Source of the DNA: Fundicoccus_A sp052115865
GTDB lineage: Bacteria; Bacillota; Bacilli; Lactobacillales; Aerococcaceae
NCBI RefSeq assembly: GCF_052115865.1
Contig: NZ_JBQKME010000011.1
Span: 18,404 to 82,403 of the forward strand
Direction: 5' to 3'
DNA length: 64,000 nt
Shown here: positions 1 through 9,384 of the stretch, one piece after another
Position numbering within the stretch: position 1 is the stretch's first letter
How the letters are laid out: each line of letters opens with the position of its first letter
Program-made: the position numbers and the translations under genes
The notes under the pieces: generated by a model
What the model was told of the DNA's origin: nothing
Database searches by the model: none
Seen by the model: the letters and a program-made list of their open reading frames with translations, nothing else

Positions 1-855
1 ATCAGCAAAGCTTTCAGAACGTTTTTCCATTCCTTCGCCAACTTCATAACGAACGAATTTCTTAACTTTACCATTGTTTGAGCCTACATACTGAGCGACA
101 GTTTGATCTGCATCTTTAACAAATGGTTGATCGTTTAATGAGATTTCAGATAAGTATTTATTCATACGACCTTTAATCATTTTTTCAACGATATTTGCTG
201 GTTTACCTTCGTTTAAAGCAATTTCAGTTTGGATTTTTTCTTCGTGAGCATATTCTTCGTCTGAAACTTCAGAACGGTCTACATAGCGTGGGTTGATAGC
301 TGCAACGTGCATCGCAACGTCTTTAGCTTTTTCTTCATCAGTATCACCTTCAACTAATGTAAGAACTCCAATACGTCCACCCATGTGTGAATACTCACCA
401 AAAGCATCTGCATCAGATTTTTCAAGGATTTCAAAACGACGTAATGATAATTTTTCACCAATTACGTTTGTTGCTTCTGAAATAATGGTTGAAATTGATT
501 TTCCTTCAACTTCCATTGCTAACGCATCTTCTAAAGTTGCAGGTTTACCTGCAGCAATTGCTTTAACAACATCTGCTACTAATTGTTGGAATTTCTCGTT
601 TTTAGAAACAAAGTCTGTCTCAGAGTTCATTTCGATGATTGCAGCTGTATTACCATCTACATGGCTAGCGGTCATACCTTCTGCAGCAATACGGTCTGCT
701 TTTTTAGCAGCACTTGCTAAACCTTTTTCACGTAAGTAGTCAATTGCTTTATCTTGATCGCCATCTACTTCTACTAAGGCTTTTTTAGCATCCATCATAC
801 CAACACCAGTGATATCACGTAATTCTTTTACCATTTTTGCAGTAACTTTAGTCAT
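1..855 (-). CDS. tsf: Elongation factor Ts (partial, C-terminus off the window)
   Basis: EF-Ts exchanges GDP for GTP on EF-Tu during translation. Reverse-strand reading from the ATG at 853-855 gives 285 uninterrupted codons beginning MTKVTAKMVKELRDITG, the N-terminal UBA-like domain, followed by the family core motif TDFVSKNE near residue 80 that contacts EF-Tu. A GGAGG lies just upstream of the ATG. The frame is still open at base 1 and ends in EGMEKRSESFAD, so only a few C-terminal residues are missing. It follows rpsB on the same strand, the usual rpsB-tsf arrangement. Identification is secure. Confidence 0.96.
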   Translation of the reverse strand, partial: MTKVTAKMVKELRDITGVGMMDAKKALVEVDGDQDKAIDYLREKGLASAAKKADRIAAEGMTASHVDGNTAAIIEMNSETDFVSKNEKFQQLVADVVKAIAAGKPATLEDALAMEVEGKSISTIISEATNVIGEKLSLRRFEILEKSDADAFGEYSHMGGRIGVLTLVEGDTDEEKAKDVAMHVAAINPRYVDRSEVSDEEYAHEEKIQTEIALNEGKPANIVEKMIKGRMNKYLSEISLNDQPFVKDADQTVAQYVGSNNGKVKKFVRYEVGEGMEKRSESFAD

Positions 856-885
856 ATTATTGCATCCTCCTTGGTATTTCTCTCT

Positions 886-952
886 TTAAAAAACTGTCCT
901 AAGTCAGTGGCCAGACTTTTTGAGCCTATGGTTAATCTGAATTAAGACAGTT
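886..952 (-). terminator. Hairpin with U-tract between rpsB and tsf
   Basis: On the minus strand AACTGTCTTAA and TTAGGACAGTT pair over 11 positions (one G-U) around a long loop and are followed by TTTTTT. This can act as a partial terminator or processing site setting the rpsB:tsf ratio. The loop of about 40 nt makes strong termination less certain. Confidence 0.5.
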
Positions 953-994
953 GACTTATTAAATATACAATATTGTTAATAGTTTAGTGAAGAA

Positions 995-1771
995 TTAAGC
1001 TTCTGTGATCTCTTCTTCTTCAGTTTCGTTTACTTCAAATAAGTTATCAAAAAATTCTGTATCTGTTACTTCATCTTCTGATTCACTTGCACCTTGATTT
1101 GATTCAATAATTGCATCTGCCATTGCAGTTGTAATTAATTTAATCGCACGAATCGCATCATCATTTGAAGGGATAACTACATCAATTTCATCAGGATCAC
1201 AGTTAGTATCCACCATCGCTACGATAGGGATATTCAATTTGTGTGCTTCTTGAACAGCAATGCGTTCTTTTCTTGGATCTACAATGAAAATAACATCAGG
1301 AATTCTTGGCATATCTTTAATTCCGCCAAGGAATTTTTCTAGACGTTCTTGTTCTTTGCGGATTTCTAAAACTTCTTTTTTAGGTAGAACATCAAATGTT
1401 CCATCTTCTGCCATTTTTTCGATATTTTTTAGGCGTTTAATACGTCCTTGGATAGTATCCCAGTTAGTTAATAATCCACCTAACCAACGATGGTTAATGT
1501 AGTATTGACCTGCACGTTTAGCTTGTTCTTCAATCGCTTGTTGTGCTTGTTTTTTAGTACCAACAAACAATACAACACCTTTGTTAGCTGATGCTTCACG
1601 CATATAATTATATGCTTCATCAACTAATTTTACTGTTTTTTGTAAGTCAATAATGTAGATACCGTTACGTTCAGTAAAGATATATTTTTTCATTTTTGGG
1701 TTCCAGCGACGTGTTTGGTGTCCGAAATGTACACCAGCTTCTAACAATTGTTTCATTGAAATAACTGCCAT
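995..1771 (-). CDS. rpsB: 30S ribosomal protein S2
   Basis: Small-subunit ribosomal protein S2, 258 residues from the chosen start. The start MAVISMKQLLEAGVHFGHQ matches the family N-terminus and is preceded at good spacing by GGAGG; a longer in-frame start five codons upstream lies inside the ribosome binding site and is rejected. Family motifs visible include FGHQTRRWNPKM, GGLLTNW and PDVIFIVDP. The acidic C-terminal tail after about residue 230 is typical for Firmicutes. It is the first gene of an rpsB-tsf unit with its own promoter and an approximately 100-nt leader. Confidence 0.97.
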   Translation of the reverse strand: MAVISMKQLLEAGVHFGHQTRRWNPKMKKYIFTERNGIYIIDLQKTVKLVDEAYNYMREASANKGVVLFVGTKKQAQQAIEEQAKRAGQYYINHRWLGGLLTNWDTIQGRIKRLKNIEKMAEDGTFDVLPKKEVLEIRKEQERLEKFLGGIKDMPRIPDVIFIVDPRKERIAVQEAHKLNIPIVAMVDTNCDPDEIDVVIPSNDDAIRAIKLITTAMADAIIESNQGASESEDEVTDTEFFDNLFEVNETEEEEITEA

Positions 1772-1895
1772 GTTTTTTTCCTCCATTTGGTTTTAAATTT
1801 TCCTCCGATTATTTCATATAACATTTAGACTCCCGTGAGAAAGCACCCTAAACCTTATCCATAATCGTGTGAATTTGGTTTTTACACCGTTTATA

Positions 1896-1924
1896 ATTGT
1901 ACATGATTTTTATACGGTTGGCAA
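1896..1924 (-). promoter_or_regulatory. Sigma-A promoter of rpsB
   Basis: On the minus strand a -35 TTGCCA (1919-1924) and -10 TACAAT (1896-1901) are separated by exactly 17 bases. This would start transcription near 1888 and give a leader of roughly 110 nt before the rpsB ATG, long enough for an S2 autoregulatory structure, which I could not confirm by eye. Confidence 0.7.
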
Positions 1925-2025
1925 GAGCTAACTTTTGATGTTTATGAGTGGGGATTTCCGTTTTAATTGTTACTTAAATACCCCAATCTTTTATTCTCAA
2001 TTTCTACTTTTATCATCTTGCTTTG

Positions 2026-3786
2026 TTAGCTAATTTCTTCAGTTGTCAAATCGAGTTCTTCAGCTAAAACAGCTAACAAACCATCAACGAATGCCTCAAC
2101 TATTTGTAATTGGAATAACAACAAACTCGTTCTGCGCACAAGAAAATCACCTACATCATATACAGCTTCTTCTTCAATACAGTAGATTAAGGCAAGAACT
2201 AGATGCAAAGGCAAGCGATATTTATTTAAGTAGTCATTGGCTTTATCTAGATTCTTCAACAAAGCAGATGTATTGCTACCAAACAATTTCACTAGCCACA
2301 TTGCTTCTTCATTCGCTAAATCCAGTGATTTTAATAGTTCTAATTGCTCATTGATTACTTGGTGATAATCCTCAACTTCAAATTCACCGCCTGAGACTTT
2401 TAATGTTGCTGAATCAATAGCAGGGATATTTATTTGATGGTTTAACAGTTGTTCTCTAACAGCTTCCATCACTTCAGTGGCCATTTGGCGAAAATCAGTG
2501 AGTTTTCCACCCGCAATCGTAATCATGCCCGAAGGACTGATGCTCAACTGGCTCCCTCTAGATAAATTCGACGGACTGTTATTTTGCTTAAATAAATTCA
2601 TCTGCAACAAGCTTTGTTCAATTTCAGTACGTGTTTTACGATTTTCTCGATAAGCTGCAAATAATTCATCAAGCGCATTAAAGTTTTCATCATCCACACT
2701 TTGACGATGGTTACCATTATAGTCAACGTCTGCGTTTCCTAGAAGCGGACGCAAACCTGCCCAAGAACTTTCAATGTCATTCAACGTAATCCTTGCTTCT
2801 GGAAAACGTGTATTGATTATATTAATCAGATAGTCAGCATCTTCTTGAGTTGGTAAAGGTTGGCTTAAATCACCTTGATAATCGGTATCCGTCGTCCCAA
2901 AATAAGTCTTACCCCCTTGAGGTAGAACGAAAAGCATCCGTCCGTCTCCTAAGCCGGTATCAAAATAGACTGGTTGTTTCACAGGCAACTTCTCTTGGCT
3001 AACGACCAAATGCACCCCTTTTGTTAACCGCATTTGTTCAGGCGTATGATCAACATCATCCAGTTTACGAACAAGATCACTCCAAGGACCAGTTGCATTC
3101 ACCACAACTTTAGATCTAACAATAAATATCTCTTTTGTTAACTGGTCTTCCACTTTCACGCCATTAATCCGTTCGTCTTTATATACAACATCTATCGCTT
3201 TTACATAACTTGCCAAAACGGCTTGGTTTTTGTGGGCCGATTTCAAATGTTCAATGACCAAACGACTATCATTATTGCGGTAGTCTAAATATAGGCCACC
3301 ACCTATTAATTTATCGTGATTAATATTAGGCAGTAAATCTATCGTTTCTTCTCGGCTTAAAACACGATGTTGCCATTGTCCATCTTTGACTCCTGCGAGA
3401 TTATCATACAGCTCCATTGCTGTTTCAATTTCTAGCATGGAAAAGGGTGCACCAGCTTCGTCATAAATTGGCATGACCATCATCGATGGAATTGGAATGT
3501 GTGGGGCAATTTGTTGTATAACAGCCCGTTCTTTAACCGTTTCGGATACAACATCAATATCAAACTGTTTTAAATAGCGAATTCCGCCATGAACCAATTT
3601 TGTAGAACGGCTGCTTGTTCCTTCTGAAAAATCTTGCATTTCAATCAGAGCTGTTTTTAGTCCACTTGCACTTGCTTGGTGTGCAATTCCAGCTCCGGTA
3701 ATTCCTCCACCAATGATTAAAACATCAAACTCTGTAGCTTTTAAACCTTCAATTGTTTCAACTCGCTGCTTTAGTGAAAAACCCAT
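2026..3786 (-). CDS. glpO: Alpha-glycerophosphate oxidase (GlpO type)
   Basis: FAD flavoprotein oxidising glycerol 3-phosphate to dihydroxyacetone phosphate; in Lactobacillales the GlpO type passes electrons to oxygen and makes hydrogen peroxide. The 586-residue product has the dinucleotide fold LIIGGGITGAG near residue 25, TSSRSTKLVHGGIRYLK, and a C-terminal AGGKLTDFR. A GlpO-type insertion ending in SRGSQL near residue 410 separates it from plain GlpD dehydrogenases. It follows glpK by 12 bases and is probably co-transcribed. Oxidase versus dehydrogenase rests on the insertion only. The coding region carries three copies of the recurrent GATATTTATT motif. Confidence 0.9.
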   Translation of the reverse strand: MGFSLKQRVETIEGLKATEFDVLIIGGGITGAGIAHQASASGLKTALIEMQDFSEGTSSRSTKLVHGGIRYLKQFDIDVVSETVKERAVIQQIAPHIPIPSMMVMPIYDEAGAPFSMLEIETAMELYDNLAGVKDGQWQHRVLSREETIDLLPNINHDKLIGGGLYLDYRNNDSRLVIEHLKSAHKNQAVLASYVKAIDVVYKDERINGVKVEDQLTKEIFIVRSKVVVNATGPWSDLVRKLDDVDHTPEQMRLTKGVHLVVSQEKLPVKQPVYFDTGLGDGRMLFVLPQGGKTYFGTTDTDYQGDLSQPLPTQEDADYLINIINTRFPEARITLNDIESSWAGLRPLLGNADVDYNGNHRQSVDDENFNALDELFAAYRENRKTRTEIEQSLLQMNLFKQNNSPSNLSRGSQLSISPSGMITIAGGKLTDFRQMATEVMEAVREQLLNHQINIPAIDSATLKVSGGEFEVEDYHQVINEQLELLKSLDLANEEAMWLVKLFGSNTSALLKNLDKANDYLNKYRLPLHLVLALIYCIEEEAVYDVGDFLVRRTSLLLFQLQIVEAFVDGLLAVLAEELDLTTEEIS

Positions 3787-3798
3787 CCATTAATCTCC

Positions 3799-5328
3799 TT
3801 ATTCTGATTGATCATCTTGTACTAACTGAGCATAAAATTCGGTCGCTTTAACGGCTCTCTTCCAACCTTTGATTAATTTTTCACGGTCTATATCTGTCAT
3901 TTTCGATTCATATTTATCACCGGTAGACACAAATCGCAATAAATCTTCACGGTCTTTCCAAAATCCAATCCCTAATCCGGCTAAATAAGCTGCACCTAGT
4001 GACGTTGTTTCTAAATTTTTTGCCCGTGTTAATTTTACTCCCGTTATATCGGCTTGAAATTGCATTAAAAATTCATTCATTGAAGCCCCGCCATCGACAC
4101 GTAACTCCTTTATTTCTATTTCAGAATCTAAACGCATGGTATCAATAATATCATTTACTTGATAAGCAATTGATTGTAAGGTCGCCTTAGCCAAATCCGC
4201 TTTGCTTGTTCCTCTGGTCAGACCAAATAAGGAACCGCGAGCATTTGAATTCCAATATGGTGCTCCTAATCCAGTAAAAGCAGGGACTAGATACACTTGG
4301 TCCGTATTACCAGAATGCAAGGCTAAAACTTCAGTTTCCGCCGAATCTTTAATTAATTCTAAACCGTCTCTAAGCCATTGAACCGCACTGCCCGCTACAA
4401 AAATCGAACCTTCTAACGCATAAGTGACTTCTCCGTTAATCACATAGGCAATCGTCGTTAATAAATTATGTTGAGATAAATAAATATCTGAACCTAAATT
4501 CGCAATAATAAATGACCCTGTTCCATAAGTACTCTTAACCATACCCGGTTCAAAGGCTAGCTGTCCAAACAAAGCAGCTTGTTGGTCGCCTGCCATAGCA
4601 GTAATAGGGATTTCATAATCAAAAAACAGATAACTTTTTGTCTTACCTAAATATTCCGAACTTGATTTTACTTCTGGCATCATCGAGCGAGGGATATTTA
4701 GTATATTTAAAATATCTTGATCCCAATCTAAAGTATGAATATTAAATAACATCGTCCGCGAAGCGTTGGTGTAATCCGTATTATGAACCTCACCACCTGT
4801 TAATTTAAATAATAGCCAGCTATCAATCGTTCCAAAAATTAAATCTCCCGCTTCTGCCTGAGCTTGTGCACCTTCTACATGATCTAAAATCCAACGAATT
4901 TTAGTCGCTGAAAAGTAAGCATCAATAACTAAACCTGTTTTATTTTGTATCAGTTCTTGATGCCCCTCTTTAATTAATAGATCAGCAATAGCTGCTGTTT
5001 GTCGAGACTGCCAAACAATCGCATTATAAATTGGTTTTCCTGTATGTCGATTCCATACAACCGTTGTCTCCCGTTGATTGGTTATACCAATAGCCAAAAT
5101 TTGTTTGGGATGAATTTCACTATCAATAAATGCCCCTGCAATCACTTGTTGAACATTATTCCAAATTAGATTTGGATCATGTTCAACCCAGCCAGCTTGA
5201 GGATAAAATTGCTTGAACTCTGCTTGACTTTTTCCAACAATCTGTCCATCATGATTGACAATGATAGCGCGCGAACTTGTTGTCCCTTGATCAATTGACA
5301 TAATGTATTTCTCTGATAAGTTTTTCAA
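3799..5328 (-). CDS. glpK: Glycerol kinase
   Basis: Phosphorylates glycerol to glycerol 3-phosphate, the substrate of the adjacent GlpO. The 509-residue FGGY kinase shows DQGTTSSRA near the N-terminus, the ATP-site segment AMAGDQQAALFGQ, and VDGGASMNEFLMQFQAD toward the C-terminus. The chosen start is TTG, seven bases after AGGAG; the first ATG is nine codons later without a ribosome binding site. In enterococcal and streptococcal enzymes a histidine in the loop SYHFYG is phosphorylated by HPr; here the loop is SYLFFD, with Leu234 at that place, so PTS control by phosphorylation looks lost. No glpF lies next to it in this window. Confidence 0.96.
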   Translation of the reverse strand: MKNLSEKYIMSIDQGTTSSRAIIVNHDGQIVGKSQAEFKQFYPQAGWVEHDPNLIWNNVQQVIAGAFIDSEIHPKQILAIGITNQRETTVVWNRHTGKPIYNAIVWQSRQTAAIADLLIKEGHQELIQNKTGLVIDAYFSATKIRWILDHVEGAQAQAEAGDLIFGTIDSWLLFKLTGGEVHNTDYTNASRTMLFNIHTLDWDQDILNILNIPRSMMPEVKSSSEYLGKTKSYLFFDYEIPITAMAGDQQAALFGQLAFEPGMVKSTYGTGSFIIANLGSDIYLSQHNLLTTIAYVINGEVTYALEGSIFVAGSAVQWLRDGLELIKDSAETEVLALHSGNTDQVYLVPAFTGLGAPYWNSNARGSLFGLTRGTSKADLAKATLQSIAYQVNDIIDTMRLDSEIEIKELRVDGGASMNEFLMQFQADITGVKLTRAKNLETTSLGAAYLAGLGIGFWKDREDLLRFVSTGDKYESKMTDIDREKLIKGWKRAVKATEFYAQLVQDDQSE

Positions 5329-5345
5329 GGCTTCACTCCTCTACT

Positions 5346-5373
5346 ATTTTATGGTTTAATGAGCTTATTACAA
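5346..5373 (-). promoter_or_regulatory. Candidate promoter of glpK-glpO
   Basis: On the minus strand TTGTAA (5368-5373) and TAAAAT (5346-5351) are 16 bases apart, in the short gap before the divergent lipase-like gene. No clear catabolite-response element was recognised. Confidence 0.45.
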
Positions 5374-5391
5374 TGGACGATGGAGGTTTAT

Positions 5392-6549
5392 ATGGCAACA
5401 CTCTTTAATTATCTTCTACGATATAGCGATAAATCATTTGATGAAATGTATTTAAATGAAATTGATGTTCTCTTACTTAATGAATTAAGTTACTTTCCTT
5501 TTGACAATTATGTCACCCAAGCCTTTGACCTTGAACAAGCCTTTGGTTTAAGTAAATTATACCAAGTCATTGGACCTAGCTTACCAAGGATGCACCAATT
5601 TCAAACCATGATTTTAACTAAATACCGTATTGAATTATTTCAAATAATGGCAAACTCGCCTCGTTATTCTAATATTAAACTGTATGCCTTTCATAATCAA
5701 ATATCATTAGACATTGAACTACAATTTTCTGCCTTATGTTTTGATATTCCCAATCACTACACACTTGTTTCTTTTAGAGGAACAGACGATTCCATTATTG
5801 GGTGGAAAGAAGATGCCTACATGGCTTTTCAACCAACAATCCCTGCACAACAAATGGCTGCTAACTATTTAAACTTAATGCCCACTCAACAAGATAAACC
5901 ATTAATTCTAAGTGGACATTCGAAAGGCGGCAATCTTGTGGTATTTGCTGCTTCAAAAGCCAAAACTGAATTACAAGAACACATCCAAATCATCTTTTCC
6001 TTTGATGGTCCCGGCTTTCAGCCTTTGATTAATATCTCAGAAGATATGCATTTAATAGAAGACCGAGTTGTTCATATTATTCCCGAAGATAGTATCGTCG
6101 GCAGAATGTTAGAATATAATATCCCTCCTGTCATCATAAAAAGTAGAAAGACAGCTTTTTCTCAGCATGAACCAATTAATTGGGTTATAGAAGATAATCA
6201 TTTTCAAGTTATTGAAAAAACTTCTGATTTTAGTCAGCTAGTCGATTTATCCATTAAAGCATGGACAGCCGAGCTAAGTCCTTCTGAAATGAAAGAGTTT
6301 GTAGATATTTCGTTTGATTTAATCGATTTAACGAAAATCAAACATCTTGAAGAAATTAATCAAAATAAACTTGGCTTTTTCCGTCATTTACGCTCTCAAA
6401 TTCATAATTTAGATGAAGACTCTCGCCAAATGATTAAACAAGTCTCATTACGCCTGATACAAATTTTTCGAGACATGTTCAAAGAATACCGCAATGAATC
6501 GTTACTCACTATAAAAGACCAAGTCGAACAATGGTTTAAGATAACATAA
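5392..6549 (+). CDS. DUF2974 / Mbeg1-like alpha/beta hydrolase
   Basis: A 385-residue protein of the DUF2974 (Mbeg1-like) family, with the alpha/beta-hydrolase nucleophile elbow GHSKGGN near residue 190 and a preceding FRGTDD segment, as in lipase class 3 relatives. The family is common in Lactobacillales and has no firmly known substrate. There is no signal peptide, so a cytoplasmic hydrolase is expected. The start ATG at 5392 follows GGAGG by five bases; an upstream in-frame ATG at 5359 has no such site. It is divergent from glpK and followed by two repeat arrays. Confidence 0.82.
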   Translation: MATLFNYLLRYSDKSFDEMYLNEIDVLLLNELSYFPFDNYVTQAFDLEQAFGLSKLYQVIGPSLPRMHQFQTMILTKYRIELFQIMANSPRYSNIKLYAFHNQISLDIELQFSALCFDIPNHYTLVSFRGTDDSIIGWKEDAYMAFQPTIPAQQMAANYLNLMPTQQDKPLILSGHSKGGNLVVFAASKAKTELQEHIQIIFSFDGPGFQPLINISEDMHLIEDRVVHIIPEDSIVGRMLEYNIPPVIIKSRKTAFSQHEPINWVIEDNHFQVIEKTSDFSQLVDLSIKAWTAELSPSEMKEFVDISFDLIDLTKIKHLEEINQNKLGFFRHLRSQIHNLDEDSRQMIKQVSLRLIQIFRDMFKEYRNESLLTIKDQVEQWFKIT

Positions 6550-6589
6550 AAAAAGTCTGGAAAAAGAAGGTGTGTGCTTTATATGTTTG

Positions 6590-6885
6590 ATAGTTGAAGT
6601 TCTGAGGGGCATTAAGAACTTTTATTGTCTGTGAACGAAACTCTTCAACAACATTAAAACTCGTTTATGTATGTCAACGGAATGGTTCACTGACATTAAA
6701 AACGGTTATTGTATGTGAATGGAACTCTTCAACGACATTAAAACTCGTTTATGTATGTGAACGGAACTCTTCAACGACATTAAAACTCGTTTATGTATGT
6801 GAATGGAACTCTTCAACGACATTAAAACTCATTTATGTATGTGAATGGAACTCTTCACTGACTTTAAAACTGGTAATTGTATTTT
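6590..6885. repeat. Tandem array A1, 42-bp units
   Basis: About seven units with a 42-bp period: the marker ACTCTTC or its variant recurs at about 6598, 6640, 6682, 6724, 6766, 6808 and 6850. Units read roughly GACATTAAAACTCG then TTTATGTATGTGAACGGA. The central copies are nearly identical and the outer ones diverged. The array is non-coding and lies between convergent genes. Two degenerate units of the same family lie at 41640-41705. Confidence 0.93.
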
Positions 6886-6896
6886 TTTATCTATTT

Positions 6897-7410
6897 AGTT
6901 GGCAATTAGACAGTTTGCTCGCCAAATTCGTCTAATCAGATGGCAATCGGACGGATTTGTGCACCAATTTCGTCTAATCAGATGGCGTTCGGACGGATTT
7001 GACCACCAATTTCGTCTAATCAGATGGCGTTCGGACGGATTTGACCACCAATTTCGTCTAATCAGATGGCGTTCAGACGGATTTGACCACCAATTTCGTC
7101 TAATCAGATGGCGTTCAGACGGATTTGTGCACCAATTTCGTCTAATCAGATGGCAATCGGACGGATTGGCACACCAATTTCGTCTAATCAGATGGCGTTC
7201 GGACGGATTTGACCACCAATTTCGTCTAATCAGATAGCGTTCGGACGGATTTGTGCACCAATTTCGTCTAATCAGATGGCGTTCGGACGGATTTGTGCAC
7301 CAATTTCGTCTGATCAGATGGCGTTCGGACGGATTTGAGCACCAATTTCGTCTAATCAGATGGCAATCGGACGGATTAGATAGTCAATTTCGTCACTTTC
7401 GTCTATTTAG
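6897..7410. repeat. Tandem array A2, 42-bp units
   Basis: Twelve CGTCT/CGTCA landmarks spaced exactly 42 bases, from 6929 to 7391. The unit core reads TTTCGTCTAATCAGATGG then CGTTCGGACGGATTTGA. TTTCGTC and GGACGGA can pair with wobble to form a hairpin. One frame stays open through 112 codons only because 42 is divisible by three; there is no ribosome binding site, so I do not call a gene. It abuts array A1. Array A6 (59080-59380) has a related core. Confidence 0.94.
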
Positions 7411-7558
7411 GTCCTAAATAAACAGTTGGACATGATAAGAGTCAACTTGTTACACTAGTCAACTCTTATATAGAGGATTAGGGACTACGCAACTTATTCA
7501 ATTTACATAAATTTTTGGACTTGATCGGCAAAAACTCCTTAACCAAATAGCGTTAAAC
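7411..7558. other. Spacer without recognised gene
   Basis: AT-rich sequence between array A2 and the terminator of the floA region. It contains an imperfect inverted repeat around 7435-7472 (ATAAGAGT paired with ACTCTTAT). No coding potential seen. Confidence 0.5.
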
Positions 7559-7603
7559 AAAAACACCTTAAATCCTATATAAACAGGGTTTCAAGGTGTT
7601 TTT
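7559..7603 (-). terminator. Bidirectional rho-independent terminator
   Basis: AAAAACACCTT and AAGGTGTTTTT form an 11-bp stem with A/T runs on both sides. It lies 3-prime of the minus-strand floA region. Confidence 0.85.
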
Positions 7604-7629
7604 AAATAAAGATTATTTACTTACAAAAG

Positions 7630-8283
7630 CTAGATTTTACTTTTCTTTACAGCTCTTGGATGATCCATGATTTCACCAATAATTATTCCTTGACGTAAAG
7701 TCATGGGATTAATCATTTGATAATGTCTGCGCCGTCTTCTTCCCTTAACTGGCTTTGAAGGAGTTTCCAACGGCATGATACCATCATCTACGACAAAGAA
7801 ATCAGGTTCTTCTTCTTCCATCTCATTATAATAAGCTTCTACTTCATTGAGCTCTGTTTCAAAATCTCTTGAGTCATAATCAAAATCATCTAATGAATCA
7901 AAAGAAGTTTCAGTAGACAGCGATGAAGGTAAATAAGCATCATCCATGGACATTTTCGCTGGCTGCTTTTGTTTAACCTTTTGTTCATTGCGTCTGGTTC
8001 TTTTCTTCTTAGGTCTTTCATTATTCCGATTTTGCATTTCTTCTTGAACTTCATTAAGTGATATCGTCAACCGTTCTGCTAAGGCTGATTTTTGACGTTT
8101 TTCACTTTGATTGAGATTAGACTCCCAGCTTTGGACAGAAGTGGTTTTGTTTTTTGGTGATCTTTGACGCGCTTCTTTACGGGTCACAACAGGCGTTTTT
8201 CGGTTTCTTCCAATCAAGGAACTAATGATGGCTCGAAAGCCGACAAAAAACATCAGAAATATTAAATAGATTAGAAATTCCAA
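7630..8283 (-). CDS. Membrane-anchored charged protein of unknown function
   Basis: I do not recognise a named family. The 217-residue product has one N-terminal hydrophobic segment (residues 1-24), then a long polar region rich in Lys/Arg/Glu/Asp (about 30-180), then a conserved-looking C-terminal patch LRQGIIIGEIMDHPRA. Similar C-terminal patches ending in a Pro-Arg/Lys-Ala motif occur in Firmicutes proteins of unknown role. The start is TTG seven bases after AAGGGG. It follows floA by about 70 bases on the same strand, so a membrane-microdomain-related role is possible but only by location. Confidence 0.7.
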   Translation of the reverse strand: MEFLIYLIFLMFFVGFRAIISSLIGRNRKTPVVTRKEARQRSPKNKTTSVQSWESNLNQSEKRQKSALAERLTISLNEVQEEMQNRNNERPKKKRTRRNEQKVKQKQPAKMSMDDAYLPSSLSTETSFDSLDDFDYDSRDFETELNEVEAYYNEMEEEEPDFFVVDDGIMPLETPSKPVKGRRRRRHYQMINPMTLRQGIIIGEIMDHPRAVKKSKI

Positions 8284-8354
8284 TTGCTCACCCCTTTACA
8301 TTTTTTTTGAGGCGACTTGACTTAATTCTTGTTGGCCATTAATTTAAAATTATT

Positions 8355-9383
8355 TTACTCTAATTCTTCACCATTTGTTTGTGGAGAATCTTTTGCTATT
8401 GAATCGCGCATGGCTGTATCAGACTTAATATTTTCTAAATTATAGTAGTCTAATACACCTAAGTTACCTCTTCTAAATGCTTCAGCTAAAGCTAATGGTA
8501 CTTCTGATTCTGCTTCAACAACTTTGGCACGCATTCTTTGTACTTCTGCGATCATTTCTTGTTCTTGTGCAACCGCAAATGCACGACGCTCTTCGGCCTT
8601 AGCTTGAGCGATTTTCTTATCTGCTACCGCTTGATCAGCTTGTAATTTCGCACCAATATTTCGACCGACATCAACGTCCGCAATATCAATCGATAGGATT
8701 TCAAAGGCTGTACCTGAGTCAAGACCTTTTCTTAAAATCGTTTGCGAGATAGAATCTGGATTTTCCAAAACTTCAGTATGATATTTGGCGCTACCTACTG
8801 TGGTAACAATCCCTTCACCAACACGGGCAATAATTGTTTCCTCACCTGCACCACCGACTAGACGTTCAATGTTAGCGCGCACGGTAACTTTCGCTTTGGC
8901 TTTTACTTCAATACCATTCATCGCGACCCCTGCAATAATAGGCGTTTCAATAACTTTTGGGTTAACTGAGAATTGAACAGCTTCAAAAACATTACGTCCC
9001 GCTAAGTCAATCGCTGCAGCTTGTTCAAATTCTAAATCAATATTAGCTCTTTGGGCTGCAATCAACGCGTCAATTACTAGATTGATATTCCCACCCGCTA
9101 AATAGTGAGCTTCCAGTTGATCGGTACTAATGACTAAGCCAGCTTTAGTTGCTTTTATCAATGGATTAACAATATGCGATGGAGTTACACGACGTAATCG
9201 CATCCCAACTAGATTCCCGATACTCACTTTAGCACCTGAGAAGTAAGCTGTAATCCACAAGCCGACAGGTACGAAACGGAAAAATAATATAATTAAGATT
9301 AAAACAACGATCGCTATTATTACAGCAGGTATAATGTTAAAATCAGAAAATGAACTTGAACTAGAATATGAGTTTGAAAACAT
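8355..9383 (-). CDS. floA: Flotillin-like protein FloA
   Basis: FloA (YqfA type) scaffolds functional membrane microdomains. The 342-residue protein has a hydrophobic N-terminal segment (about 18-40) that embeds in the inner leaflet without crossing, an SPFH domain containing GLVISTDQLEAHYLAGG, and a coiled-coil stretch rich in Ala/Glu (about 235-300: AQAKAEERRAFAVAQEQEM). Family length and motifs match closely. It starts one base after the NfeD stop, a conserved pairing of stomatin-like and NfeD proteins. Confidence 0.96.
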   Translation of the reverse strand: MFSNSYSSSSSFSDFNIIPAVIIAIVVLILIILFFRFVPVGLWITAYFSGAKVSIGNLVGMRLRRVTPSHIVNPLIKATKAGLVISTDQLEAHYLAGGNINLVIDALIAAQRANIDLEFEQAAAIDLAGRNVFEAVQFSVNPKVIETPIIAGVAMNGIEVKAKAKVTVRANIERLVGGAGEETIIARVGEGIVTTVGSAKYHTEVLENPDSISQTILRKGLDSGTAFEILSIDIADVDVGRNIGAKLQADQAVADKKIAQAKAEERRAFAVAQEQEMIAEVQRMRAKVVEAESEVPLALAEAFRRGNLGVLDYYNLENIKSDTAMRDSIAKDSPQTNGEELE

Positions 9384-9384
9384 A

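Noticed and set aside
293..739. 148-codon plus-strand frame
   Set aside because: It is antisense to tsf, which has clear family motifs.
6899..7237. 112-codon frame encoding a repeated FRLIRWRSDGFDHQ-like peptide
   Set aside because: It exists only because 42 bp units keep the frame; no ribosome binding site, no start outside the repeats, and stop-free frames are expected in such arrays.
6590..7410. CRISPR array
   Set aside because: Units are contiguous with no unique spacers and there are no cas genes in the window.
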